From: Pomacea canaliculata
Taxonomy: Eukaryota > Mollusca > Gastropoda > Architaenioglossa > Ampullariidae
Direction: 5' to 3'
Length of the DNA: 64,000 nt
Assembly: GCF_003073045.1 (NCBI RefSeq)
Contig: NC_037602.1
Location: 1,302,001 to 1,366,000, forward strand
The notes under the pieces are model-generated. The model saw only the letters and a program-made list of their open reading frames with translations. It was not told where the DNA came from and did not search any database. How positions within the stretch are numbered: position 1 is the first letter of the stretch; every line of letters begins with the position of its first letter. The translations under genes and the position numbers were made by a program. Of the stretch, positions 1 to 12,530 are shown piece after piece.

Positions 1-184
1 TCAAGCAATAAGCAGCACAGTTTTTCATATTATTGTCATTACTTTTCCTGTTGATCAAAAATTTCCTCTGTGACTAATGTGGCATATTATCATGTATGAT
101 CATAGAAATCTGAATTTCCTGTGGATTAATGGCTTATGTGAATTATGTGCCACATGATGAAAATATATATTTAAATCTTTATAG

Positions 185-2307
185 ATAACAACTTTCCATG
201 CAACCACCAAAACCCGCACAAATGTGAAGGAGATCGGCAGAATAGTGGAGGGTCCCATTGAAGAGGGTCAGTCCTTTTCATGGGAGGGGAAGGTATTTGT
301 GCTTCCCCCACTTCCCCCATCATACCTTGCAGGATGCAAAATTATTGATATTAGGTACATTCTCCAGGTAAGGAAGTTTCCAGGTTGTCAATATATCATA
401 GCCACACTTGTTTAAGGGAGATGTTTACAAGTAGCAACTATGAACTTCTCTATTCTTTGACCTATACTGGCATAAAATTATTCCTGTAAAATATATTTGT
501 GCTATTTTTGGTTGTAAATGAGCAAAATAATGATGTTTGATCAATATTCAGTTAGAGTCATTGTCCTATTGGTATGTTTATTTTAAATGTTAGCTGCTTC
601 AAAATGTACATATTTAGTAAATATAACCACCCCATATTTTTACTAGACCTTCTTATTGTGATAAGAAAAGAGCTTTTATGTGCAGTATTTGCATGTTTGT
701 TTTTCATTTATTTTTCATTTTTTTAAGATTTTCATAAGAGCTTCTTAATCCATTAAAAGGAACTGTGGTCATATAAAAATAGATGGAAGAGTAAGATACT
801 GGTTGAGAAAAAAAAATCTTACTTTTCCATCTATATGTGCTGTTTAGGTTTTTGCAGAACACTATGTATGTTTAAATACGACTGTCTACTCAACTACATT
901 TTTGTATTACTGTCTGGTTAGGTGGAGGATTAAATAGCTAATGACTTGCAGATAATACTTGCTACAAATTATTTTAAATTGGGTGAAAGTTTTTCGCTCT
1001 AAAGAAAAACCGAATGAAGACATAATGCACTTTTGCAAAGTTTTCTTTGGATAGGAGACTAAATGGTTAGGGATTAGTGAGAAAAAAGCTTAAAACATTA
1101 AGCCACTTACATGCAAGTATGGTACTTGTAGTTGCTTTCATGTTTGCTTTGAATATCATTTGGAAAAATTAACTTATTTAACAATAAGATAATTATCTTA
1201 GATAAATTAGAAGAAAATGACACTTGACTAGGAAAAAAGTTTTACATTACCTATCAATATATCAGACCTTTAAATTCAAATTTTATCAACCTCACCTAAT
1301 TCTGTGTATTGAATCCACTGTGGGTTGGTCCACAAGAATTATACCTTTAAAGAACACCAGCCCAGCATGAGAAAAAAAATAATTTGTTTGTTTCTGGTTT
1401 CATGAAGCTGAATGTTGACCCTTGTGGCCCATCACTGGATCTGGAAGTCCCACTGGAGATCATTATTGGCACCATCCCTCTTCGCCAAGCTGTTGAATTA
1501 TGCCCTCCTTGTGCCCCACAGCCATTCCAGCCACCAGTTGGATTCCCTGTGACTGTAGGAGGGATAGGTGGAGTGGGTGCCACACCATCTGTGCCTCTTC
1601 AGCCTGAGATGCCCTACCTACCACCCAGCAATATCCCTAACCTGCGTATGTATTCATTGGAACCCAATATTTGTACAGTTCTATCTAGAGAATGTGTGTG
1701 AACTTGTATTTGAATTTCTGTATTTGCATGAATTTATCCATGCTTGTTTGTATTTTTATAAATATAAATATTTTTACAACTTTAGTAATTCATTATGCTA
1801 TAATTCTTAAATTAAATGCTTATGTGTACTATTTACAATTCTCTGTAGTTTTTGCATATATTTTCATACTTTGATTTTATAGTTTAATATGGGTTAGATT
1901 ACTTTGAGATAACATTTCATTCTAAGGATCCATAATCCTAGTGTTAACTATAATGCTTCCAATTTTATCCTGTAAGATTTTCAGGAACATTTGATGGCAG
2001 AGTTATCTTTCTTCTTCATTGTCTATCTTAGTGTGTTAGTTTTTTTGTGTGTGTGCATCTGCATTACTGTTGGTCTTTATCCTTGTTTATAGTTATACAA
2101 GTTTGTAAACTCTGTGCTGAAGCAAAACTAATTTATTTTGGTCTTTTTTGTGTTTCAGCACCACCCTCCTATAATGAATGTTTCTTTGGGAAGGTGAACG
2201 TAAAAGATGAAGATGATGATGAACACACTCGAGGAGCCCTAGACTTTGCTCCTATGTACACATATTATAACTGGGGCTACCCACCCACCACAATGAATGG
2301 GAAGTGA
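185..2307 (+). CDS. Alpha-arrestin (ARRDC2/3-like) copy 1, last three exons only
   Basis: Partial gene cut by the left window edge. Visible coding exons are 185-367, 1408-1645 and 2159-2307 (TGA stop), bounded by AG and GT sites. They match exons 5-7 of the complete copies downstream in length and phase (183, 238 and 149 nt). The first exon encodes arrestin C-domain strands including FVLPPLPPSYLAGC. The second holds the conserved VPLEIIIGTIPLRQ strand followed by a Pro-rich tail. The last encodes the tail PPPSY motif, created across the splice junction, and ends in TTMNGK. By family, alpha-arrestins are cytosolic or endosomal adaptors that link membrane cargo to NEDD4-type ubiquitin ligases through PPxY motifs. 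Sequence is very close to copy 2, so a recent tandem duplicate is likely. The N-domain and the first four exons lie outside the window. Confidence 0.9.
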
Positions 2308-5300
2308 GCAAGTGAAGAATCTTAACGCCTGCATCTTAACCATCTTAATCTTCTACCTGGTTATACACAGTTTAAAGTTAAAACTTCCTACACTTTGTAG
2401 AACTTAATACATGCTGTTCATATTGCTTGTAGTAAGACCACACATCTCCTATCTGATGTTTATGGGGGTAGGGTTCATCATCAATTATTTCCGCTTTCGA
2501 CATTTTCAAGATATTTTTTCTTATTGTACATTTTTTTTGTTTACAATTTATTGTTGTGCTTATGTTAAGATATCGTTTGTTAGTGTCAATCATTTTGAAA
2601 GAGATTTACAATGCAGCAAGAATTTAACATGCAAATAATATTATGTGCTTTATTATGGAAACTGGATGTATTATGTACCTACCACTAGTATACAGTGGAG
2701 GAAAAATTGCTTAGTTTCATTTGTGGTTTTTTTTTTTTTTTTTTGTATCATATTCTACAGTCTGTGTGTGTCTGTAGTTGTTGGGGAGGGGAAGGGGGAG
2801 GCCTCACAGCCCTGTTGGAAAGAAAACAATGCAATTTGACATAAGCATAAATTTAAATTCATGTTACTTTTTTTTGCTCCCAAACATCACACCAAGTTTA
2901 AAATGCTGCATAAGTTCTTTACTGGTCACAGTAATCATGTCTTTTGTGATCTAAAATGTGCTATTGCTTTTTTCCCTTATTAACGTAAGTGTAGTGTCAC
3001 CCACTTATAATCAAGGGCAAGGCAAAGTGTATATAGAGGATATAGAACTCATAAATAAGGGTATCTGTTATGTTGGCAAGATAATGAGCTGAGAATGTAG
3101 TTTGATTGTGTACTAAATGATTTTTTTGTTTTATTTACAATCAGGGAATGTAAATGTATGGTCAGGATGTGTGTGTGAGAGAGACAAAGACCAGCTTACC
3201 CTAGCCATTAGAAAAATATTCTGTAATTCCTCACATGAAGTGAGCTGGCAGTTTCTAATCAAGACTACAGAACTAGTTAGTCCCTAATATGACAGAGGCA
3301 ATATAGAGTGGAAGAAATCAAGTCTATTTTGAGAAGGGATTTGTTAGTTTTACTGGATTTTAAACAAGACTCGTAGATTTTACACAAAGGGTCTAGGAGA
3401 CAGGAAAGTTGTAAGGCACACATTATTTTTATTTATTGCTTGGTTTTACAAAGACAGGGTATAGCACATACTGTTAGAAAAGTATATGGTGTGCACACAC
3501 ACACACACACTTGTATAGCATGTTTTGCTTTTTGGAAAATAAGTTAGCATCATTGCAGTCCCTAATGGTTGGTTTTTTGATATTGGGGAAATGGTTTGGT
3601 GATAAGATTTACATTTATTAAATGTCACTGGTTTTTATGACTACCTCTGTGAATTGTAATTATGTTTTATGTAGAGCTAACCTTTATAAAACCTAACTGG
3701 GTAATATGTGGAGATTAAGTGCTAGTTTGTTGTTGTAAATCACGGACTCATTGGGAGCAATGCTCTTTAAGTGATCCTTATTATATATGAATTACATTTA
3801 AATAAAAATATTTTATGAAGTCTTATTATTATATGTGATAGGAGACAGAAAAACTGTTAATGTCTATATAGTGACCACGATGTGTTTTTGGGGGTTTTCT
3901 TTTTTACCAATGTTGATCAGTATTATACAGTGTTATTTGCAAGGAAAACAGAATTCCACATCCAACTGATGCTGTCCCAGTAGTATGTTTTAAGCGCCAT
4001 AAAATCAACTTCATCATTATTATTCATGTTGTTTATTTAATAATCGGTCTCAGATCTTGCCAGTTAATATGGCAACACAATGATAGGCCTGATTATTCCT
4101 TTTGTTCTGTGCCATTTTCATCATTGAGTCAAAGTTCTAGTGCAATGTCATTTGAAAAATAAACAATTTTCTCTTATTTTATAAAATTTCAAGGCAAAAT
4201 TTACAAAGTGTTGAACTGTGTGCATTTTTGTAGTTCTTGTAACAGCATTTACCTCTGCCATAATATTTTTGTGCGAGTTGAAACATATTTTACAATTATT
4301 TTTTAATTATATCTTTTGGGAAATAATCTCTTTTTTATATTGTATTACATTCATTTTGCTGTGCTGTAGTTATTCTTTAAAATAGTTTTTGATAATATAT
4401 TTTACATATTGTTTCCCATGCAATAAATGGTATTTTAAATTGTGCATAACCATTTATATAACTGTTGTGACAATAGAAAAAAAATTAAAGAAATCAATAC
4501 ATTGCTTATTTTCAACACATCTGTCAAGCACCCATTTCCGTCAACATCAAAAAGACTGCCTAAAGAGAAAAAAATTAATCTGTGGAAACAGTGTCCTAGA
4601 AGAGCATCTTCATTGCTGGCAAATCTTTCAGTTGGTAGCCTTAAAACATAAACAGGGTTCCCTAGCAACATAGAAGCAGATGGTTCCAAATAAAAGAATC
4701 CAACCCAAGCATCTTACATTTTTCTGGAATCTGTCCACTGTCATAATATGACAGCTCCATCACAGTACTGACAACTTATAGCTCCCTTTGGTGAAGTTGG
4801 TGTTTTGTCGCTGCAGGGGCCATAACGTTTGGATGCATGGTCACCACAGGGGCTGGAACTTATACAAGAATGGTAACTAAAGAGGCAGTATAAACTATAC
4901 ATGTATGCCAACATACAGTCCACGAGCTTAGTATATGCTGCATGAGAATCCTTTATACAACATCCTCATAAAGAGATAACTGGACGCAAGGCTGTGTAGG
5001 TACATGTTACAACAGAGAAAGCAGACATAGTGGTGACGACATTTAACAACTGTCATAAGATGTGAATACTGGATTGAACATTATACATTTACTAAATATT
5101 ACAAACTGTTAATAGCTGATTGGGCACTGAATGTTTATATTATTTTCCTGCAAACTGTTTAAGACTGTAAATGATGGACAACAGATTATGCGACTTTTGT
5201 GTGTCATCAGAGACTCTGGTGTCACCGACAGCTGTCACCAAGACCATTTAAAAAACATTTAGAGGCTGGAAGTACATATTTTACTACAGCAGTGCACCGA

Positions 5301-6299
5301 CCCCACTGTTGTCGAGTGTCCAACCCACTTTAAAATGTTGAAAAATTTGCTATATAAATCAACATTATTGACAAAATTTTAATTTAAAAGATTTTTTAAA
5401 GACAAAAACCACTTAAACGATTGTTTAAAGAGATAAACCACGTTTATTCGCCACTGTTAGATACGCTGTCTGCATGCGCCAAGCCGCCATTTCTGTGAAG
5501 TAAAGTGGAGGCTATATATTATTTGCGTATCTATACTGTTCGAACAACAAATGAATCTCTTGGTAATATTAAACGTCATTAACTACTTGTTTCATCGGTT
5601 ATAGATGTTTCTGTTGGGCTTGTGAAGATTTGACCTTTGGTCATAGGACAAAGTAGACATAGCTGGGACGAGTTGACTTGCTTTGGGGCGAAATGATCGG
5701 CTACCGAGTTGTCGTCGCCAAGTGTTTATTAATATATGAGGTGTCCAGAAGCTACTATATCGCATACTATCCCACTGTGTTCTATCCTGTATGTGTACCT
5801 TAGTATCGCAAAACAAAAAGTAAAGTCCACGCGAGGTAAAAACGAGGTCTGCAGCATTACACGCACACACACACCAGTGATGTGGGCTGCTGATGGATTT
5901 AAAGAGTTCTGAAGTCGTTAGCTGACCATATCAATCAACCAGTGTTTTATAATTGTTGCCGCAATAGGTCCGTCTTATCTAAACTAGGCTTACGCAAGTT
6001 GCAGTTACAAGAGTTAACGGTGGGATTGCGCAACTTGCGGCTATGTGCAAGGGTGAGCTAACAAATACCTCACACAGGGCTTCCCCAGTCACATAGCAAG
6101 GCTGTGCCCACCAGCTGCACATCTGACATCGAAGTAAGGATCGAGAAGCATTCAATACATTTTTTAAATCTTCCACGCGTTCTACACAGTTTAAAGCTGT
6201 GAATCTTCCATTCAGGTGATTTCTAGGCCTACCTATGACAGTATAATTTGAGAAGTTTAAACACGACGATACGAAAAAAGTTTCCTTTGTTTTATGCAG
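2308..6299. other. 3' flank of copy 1 and upstream region of copy 2
   Basis: AT-rich non-coding stretch. The 3' UTR of copy 1 probably occupies its first part; AATAAA-type signals occur near 3801 and 4158. A short CA run lies near 3494-3511. A segment around 3200-3300 resembles the 3' flank of copy 2 (about 10855-10960). The start of copy 2 sits directly behind a splice acceptor (tttatgcag ending at 6299), so a non-coding first exon must lie somewhere upstream. A GCCGCCATTT motif near 5483 and a TATA-like tract near 5513 hint at a promoter, but this is weak. Confidence 0.5.
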
Positions 6300-6300
6300 A

Positions 6301-9300
6301 ATGGGCAAACTGAACATCTTTGAGATTACACTCAACAGTTTCCAGGGTGTGTACTATGCTGGTCAAAATGTGCAGGGTCACTGTACTGTGGAGCTAAACG
6401 AGGAAATGGCAATGAGAGGTGAGGTATATATATTTTTTTTACCTTTATGATTTACACTTACTACGTGGACAAAGGATCGAGTAAGCAGCCAGGTTAGATG
6501 AAAGATATATGTTCCTTAGAGACAGATAAGCTGTATGCACCTCCTGGTGACTATAATTGTCTATAATTCATTGTACACAAGCATAGTTAGGCACATAAAT
6601 GTCCCATCTCTCTCATATGTAACAGTTTGATAGTTGTCTATAATTCCTTGTACACAAACCTGTTTATGCACGTTACATCGAACTCACACATGTATGCACA
6701 TATGTTCATGTATTATTTTAAAGTTGAGACTTAATAGGTATTAAGAGCAAACATTCAACAACCATGTATAGGCTGTGTGACTACAGCAGTTAGATAAAAG
6801 GTTTGTTAGCTCCTCATCATCTAACATTTCTGATTAAAGGATATAAACAGAAATATCATGACGAGCAACTTGCATTTACAGGCATCAGACTGAAGTTCGA
6901 GGGCAAGGCATACGTTCACTGGACAGAACAACACTCATCAGGATCTGGAAAGAACCGAACAACACGCACTGTCCATTACTCAGCCACAGAAAAATACTTT
7001 GAACAAGAAGTGCTGCTGTTTGGGATCTGTAAGTTTTAGTGAAAATGATTCTCATGATTCGAATTCTGAAGAGATTTTACATTATTTAGCTGCTAGTTTA
7101 TCCATGTGAAGTAAACAGTATTAATTCATTTTACTTAGTAAACATATTAGTAAACATGCACTGTTATTAAAAATAATATACCAAACAATGTAAAATAGTA
7201 ATGAAAATTACTCACAGTGTAAAAAGTGAAATAAAATATTGTTTGTTCTTATCTGTCATTACTACTTAGACTAATTTCTCTTTGTTTGTCACATGTCACA
7301 ATGAATTTATAATCAGATATTTTCATTTCATTTCTAGGCATAAGCATATAAATCTATGTGCAGGCTCTGATCTCTTTTGCTGTTACATATTCATTTATGT
7401 TTTGTTTCTGGATTATTTATTTCTATTGATTTGTTTCTTTGATATAAACATCCTATGCCTTCTTATGAACCTGCATTCAAATTTCTTTATTGCAAAATTG
7501 TTAAAATTAAAAATAATAACATTTCCACATATATATCTATGCAAGTATTCTAGAAGCTGCAATGTAGCTGACTTTGTTGGTTGGGAAAGAGGCAATTATC
7601 ATTGATGTGCCAGATGAGAGCAGAGTTTTATTAGTTGCAGAAGTAATCAGAACACGTCTTTCAACAAATATTTTTCTTTTATTTCAGGGCCAGGCCAGGG
7701 AAGTGACACATTTAAACTTGCAGCTGGCCGGACCACTTATCCCTTCTGCTTTGTCCTTCCTCCAAACCTTCCATCGTCCTTTGAAGGTGCACATGGTTAT
7801 GTGCGATACAGCGTGAAAGGTATTATTGATAAGCCATGGAGGTTTGATCACACAACCAAGCGTCCTTTCACCATCATCAGTGTTTTTGACCTGAATGCTG
7901 ATGCCAATGCTGTGGTAAGATTTAATAGTTGTAAGTCTTCAGCAATAATTAATTATTAATTTTAACTTTTAATTATCTTCTTTTCAAGTTATTGCAGTTA
8001 TGACCCATCAAGACTTAAACCATCATGACGTTTTTTTTTTTATGTCCAGGAAGTTTATTTGTTCAGGTTTTTTTTTATTTACAGTTATTTTTAACATATA
8101 ATCTTAGATTCTTTTTAATAAAGAGAGGCAGTATGAAAATAGTCTATAAATGAATGAACATCTGCAACATCATAATATTTTAAAAAGTTTTAACTATGAT
8201 GCTGTCTGTAATAGATGCCGGTAGAGAGTGTGAACCAGAAGACTTTGTGCTGTCTGTGTTGTGCCAGTGGACCCATCACAGCATCGTTTCACCTTGAACG
8301 CCGTGGATATGTTCCAGGGGAGGCTATTAAATTATATGCTGATATCAGGAACAACAGTAATCGGAAAATGGACAAGTCTTATGTAGACCTGAGAATGGTG
8401 AGACACATTTTCCAGTACTTATAATTAAATAATGAAATTTATATAGCCCATGTCCACACAGAGGCAAGCTTGATATACTTTAAAAAAATACAGAGGGCAA
8501 TAGGGAATGAGATCTTCTCTCATTCCCTATGACAAAGATGGTGATAACATTCTGGCAAAACACACTGACATGTACAGTAACATTCACTCGCATGTACAGT
8601 TACAAGCAGTCAAATGGTATATTAGGCTAAGCATGTTGTGTACTTGCCAACAATTGCATGTTCGTATTTACCAAGAGGTAAGATCAATGAAATTAATTTT
8701 TACTGTGAATCTAGTATGCAGGTTATAGGATGTGCTCTATGGCGACAGTTCAGATAATATGATTTCAATCTTTCTTAGATAACAACATTCCATGCAACCA
8801 CCAAGAGCCGCATGTCTGTGAAGGAGGTTGGTAGAGTAGTGGAAGGTCCTATTGAAGAGGGTCATTCTTTTTCATGGGAAGGGCAGATATTTGTGCTTCC
8901 TCCACTACCACCCTCATACCTTCCAGGATGTAGGATTATTGACATCAAATACATTCTGCAGGTAACAAAATTTACAATTTTTTTGAATATTGTTAATAAT
9001 AATAATAGGATTTGTATAGCGCATTTCACCATACAGAGGCAAGCTCGATGTTCTGCACAAGAGACCAGAGGCAGTGGCAAAAGAGGCAATGTGATGTAGA
9101 CATCACAGTCGAGTACAAACAAGCACAACATACATATATGAACAGGCACCTGTTTGCAATACAAGTACTTGAACGAATGCAGAGATAGGAGTGTGGGAGA
9201 AAAAAGGCAAGAGCATAATTAGATCCGCGATAATTATTGCCCTGTAAACACACCAGTATGTGATTAATGTGATAAAACATTTATCTATTTAATGACATTA

Positions 9301-10503
9301 AATGAATGTTCAATCTATTTTATCCAAGCTGAATGTTGACCCCTCTGGCCCATCATTGGATCTTGAAGTGCCACTGGAGATCCTCATTGGCACCATCCCT
9401 CTTCGCCAGGTGGTTGCACAATACCCCCCACGTGCTCCACAGCCAACAGTTGGATTCCCTCTTCCTACAGGTGCCACACCATCTGCTCCTTTTGAGCCGA
9501 TGATGCCGTACTCACCACCCAGCAGTATTCCTAACCTGCGTATGTGATGTTTAAGAATTTAATGCTTGATTTATGTGTGTGTTTGTGTAAATATACAAAC
9601 TGAAAATTTACACTACTTAGAGTTAAATATTTTCATGTGGTCTTAGTGGAAAATTACTCGTTTGTTGAAGGAAATATTGTTGAGTAAATTTATGACCTTT
9701 CCAAACTGAGCATCTAAAATATATAATCTTAGCATTAAACAATGATAATGTTAATTTAGGTAGAGCAATCTTTTCCTTAACTTTAGGTGTCACACTCAAT
9801 GAGCTGCATACTTGAACTGTATATCATAAGGCTTAAGGAATGTTCATAAAATCTGTAGATAAAACTTTTGATAAATCAGAAATGGCCTGGTAGAATCTTA
9901 TTAAACATAGAAGTTAAGCAACACAGAAGACAATTTCCTGCTGACTGAAGATCACTGCTGCAAACAGAAAACAAAACTGATGGCCTAATATGCCATAAAC
10001 TGGATTACAAAGTCATGTATAAGGTCCAGTCCATCTGCAGCAAAGAAAAAGGTAGCCACAGCACAGCAAAAGTCAATACAATGTTTGACACATGAAAATC
10101 CCTTACTGAAATCTAACTGAAAACGTCTACAACATATCAAATTTAGGGACGGCTTGTCACTGTTAGCCTGTTAGATGAAGTGACTGCTGCATTTGTATGA
10201 TATAAGTGGCAGAGATCCTTCACCTTGTCTTCTGTTAATACTCATACTCATGTATGTTCTTACCCTATCAGCGCTTCTTAATGCTATCTTTATACAGTTT
10301 TGCAGACTTTGTGGAGAGGAAACTAATTTATTTGTTGTGCTTTTTTTTTTTCAGCACCACCCTCCTATAATGAATGTGTCTTTGGGAAGGTGAACGTGAA
10401 AGAGGAGGACGATAATGAACACACTCGAGGAGCCTTAGACTTTGCTCCAGTCTATACATACTATGACTGGGGCTACCAGCCCACCACAATGAATGGGAAG
10501 TAA
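6301..10503 (+). CDS. Alpha-arrestin (ARRDC2/3-like) copy 2, complete coding region
   Basis: Seven coding exons: 6301-6418, 6882-7028, 7688-7914, 8215-8397, 8779-8961, 9329-9539 and 10355-10503. They total 1218 nt (405 aa plus TAA), with every junction GT-AG and phases 1,1,0,0,0,1. The start MGKLNIFEITLNSFQGVYYA is the typical opening of this family, and the ATG is the second base after an acceptor, so the 5' UTR is spliced. Residues 1 to about 164 form the arrestin N domain (LKFEGKAYVHWTE, YFEQEVLLFG, LPPNLPSSFEG) and residues 165 to about 310 the C domain (QKTLCCLCCASGPITASF, RRGYVPGE, IGTIPLRQVV). A Pro-rich tail carries one PPPSY at 357-361. PPSY at about 269-272 lies inside a C-domain strand and may be structural. 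Role by family: NEDD4-ligase adaptor in trafficking of membrane cargo. Introns 4 and 5 each carry a SINE-like insert. Confidence 0.93.
8425..8700. repeat. SINE-like dispersed repeat, copy in intron 4 of arrestin copy 2
   Basis: The block starting near 8425 contains atatagcccatgtccacaca followed by gaggcaagcttgat. The same opening, with small changes, recurs at 8991 in the next intron of the same gene. This pattern (AT-rich lead, tatagcgc/tatagccc box, CACAGAGGCAAGCT) is what I associate with dispersed short repeats in molluscan DNA. Boundaries are uncertain. The block includes a perfect 13-bp hairpin at 8500-8530. Confidence 0.5.
8500..8530. repeat. Perfect 13-bp inverted repeat (hairpin) in intron 4
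   Basis: Arms 8500-8512 (ATAGGGAATGAGA) and 8518-8530 (TCTCATTCCCTAT) are perfect reverse complements around a 5-nt spacer. It lies inside the SINE-like block. No function can be assigned. Confidence 0.8.
8991..9290. repeat. SINE-like dispersed repeat, copy in intron 5 of arrestin copy 2
   Basis: It starts with an AAT-repeat tract, then ggatttgtatagcgcatttc and cagaggcaagctcgatg, matching the block at 8425. The remainder contains CAAACAAGCACAACATACAT-like sequence. Ends are approximate. With its sister copy it brackets exon 5 (8779-8961). Confidence 0.5.
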
Positions 10504-12109
10504 ACAAATGAATTGATTTTTCCCTAAAGTTTTTAAAACCACATTTTTAAACTATAACAATCTCATTTAAAGTCACGGAGCAAAACAATGCACAGAAAAC
10601 CGGCCAAGTTGAGTAATATTTTGTTTGTACTTATATAAGAGCCAAGAAGTGTATATGTCTAAATTATTTTTGCTATAGTCTTTACAGTCACATTAATTCA
10701 AGGTAAAGCCCACATGGAAAGGGTAAAAGGCAGTGTCATTAGTTTTTATCAGTATTATGTGTACCTGCATCTACAGAATTGGTTCTCTGTTTGTTTGTTT
10801 GTTTGAGTAATTAAGTGAAAGAGAGCGATTTATCTAAATCAGTCAAGACTCCTCATTTGTAAGAGAAATATTCTGTCATTTCTCACAAGCAGCACAGAGT
10901 AAGCTGGCATATGCTAATCAAGACCAAACATCTAGTGGTCTATTTAGGAGAGTACCTTGGATCACTAACAAGGAATGGAATAGTTTTCTGAATGTGACAC
11001 TAGACTTGCATTGTACCCAGAGGATCTGATAGGAGTATTGCAAGGAAGATAATTTTAAGACAATCATTAGGCACACACACGCACACATTTCTTATTATGT
11101 TATTGTTTGAATTTACACAGAGGAGGCAGCAAATTTCAAGCAAGATTTGTTATTTTTGTAAAAGTTTGACACATTTTCATTGTATATGCTTTTGAAAAAA
11201 TTGTGCATCAGTGCCTGGCTGCCAGTTGAGGCTGGGATAGACTTACTATATTTAGTGATTTGTTATTGCCTTTATAGAATTTGGTTTCTATGGATACTCA
11301 AGCCACAAAACTGCACCAAAAATAACCGTATAATGCTTACATCAGGCAGTGATCTTATTTAACCATGCTAGAAGAGAAAAATATATTGCTGATGTATCTG
11401 ATTTAATGTGGTATTACAATAGTTTGTACCAACTTTGCGTGTTAAGAGAACAATGTAATTTTGTGAGCTGAGCCAAGTACATGGATTCAGTCATTGTTAC
11501 CTCATTATTTATCTGTGAAGATAATATGCATAAACACAATTAAGAAAGTGTTGGAGTATTATCTACCTGTTATTTGTTATTTTTTCAACTGTTGTAAAGC
11601 CTTCCATAATATTTTCTAGTTGGAGCATATACTGCACAAACGCTTTTACTTGTTGGTCCAATTTGTTAAAATGTGACAGAATATTACTGAAAATTTTTTT
11701 GGCCCTTTATTGATTGCTTTAACATGAATTTGCTCAAAATAAAAATTTCTTTCATGGAAGTCACAGGAATAGGCCAAAAATGATCAAACTAGAAGGAAGA
11801 CATGCAAGCCACAAATCAGGCAGATTTGAGGGACTAGTACTGATAATTCTGTTTTGAGACAATTTTTCAACCATGCCTCCAAGACGTGACAATGCCCCCA
11901 ACACAACACTTGGTATATGAAGCTGGACAGGCTCTCTGTGTGGCTCTCGGAAGGTGTCAAGGGACAAGAAGTGTTTCGGTTTAGCAGTTTCCCAGGCAGT
12001 CATTTTAGCTGCCACTTTGCCTTGTCCTTTCAATACGGAAGAATCTGCATCTGGAGGTGACAGGAAGAGCACAAACAGGATACTACAGTGAAGGACCATG
12101 ATCACAGCT
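10504..12109. other. 3' flank of arrestin copy 2
   Basis: AT-rich non-coding sequence after the TAA. About 10855-10960 is similar to the 3' flank of copy 1 (about 3200-3300): both contain AAATATTCTGT(A/C)ATT followed by TCTCACA or CCTCACA and then CTAATCAAGAC. A GTTT run lies at 10791-10806. AATAAA near 11738 could end the transcript. No gene is evident. Confidence 0.5.
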
Positions 12110-12530
12110 GTGTTTACAGGCATTCTGACATGGGGGAGAATTGGGGTGATCTACAGAACACCCCAGCACCGAGCACTGGCATTGGCTACAGAATAACATG
12201 CAGCTAGCCATAGGCCATCTCTCCAGGTCATAGGACAAGGCATCATTCTCCAGGATGACAATGCCAGACCACATGGTGATCCATTCTTTAAAAACTTCCT
12301 GCAGTATCAAGTTAATCCCATGAGCTGTCTAGTGTGTTCATCTGATCCATTTGAGAATCTGCAGGGTGGACTGGGTTGCCAAATACAGGATAGCACACTC
12401 AACGTCTCTCATTCAGCTGCTCTTTCTTCTTTAACATGAATAGCAGATGGTGTTGCTAATGACTCAGATTTCAGTCAATGAGACAATGTTTCCAAACATT
12501 CAGGCCAGTGGGAGACGTACATGGTTTTGA
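12110..12530 (+). mobile_element. Tc1/mariner-type transposase remnant
   Basis: The + strand around 12220-12440 reads IILQDDNARPHGDPFFKNFL, followed in the same frame by DPFENLQGGLGCQI. In the Tc1/mariner transposase family these positions are the QQDNARPH motif with a catalytic Asp and the SPDLNPIENLW motif with the last catalytic residue. The Pro-Ile-Glu core is damaged here (DPFENL for LNPIENL), and an in-frame stop lies upstream near 12193. No terminal repeats were found. It is a dead fragment in the intergenic region between arrestin copies 2 and 3. Confidence 0.62.

Noticed and set aside
11761-12310. Minus-strand open frames of 75-120 codons
   Set aside because: The meaningful reading of the right part is on the + strand (Tc1-type motif); the minus frames show no family motif.
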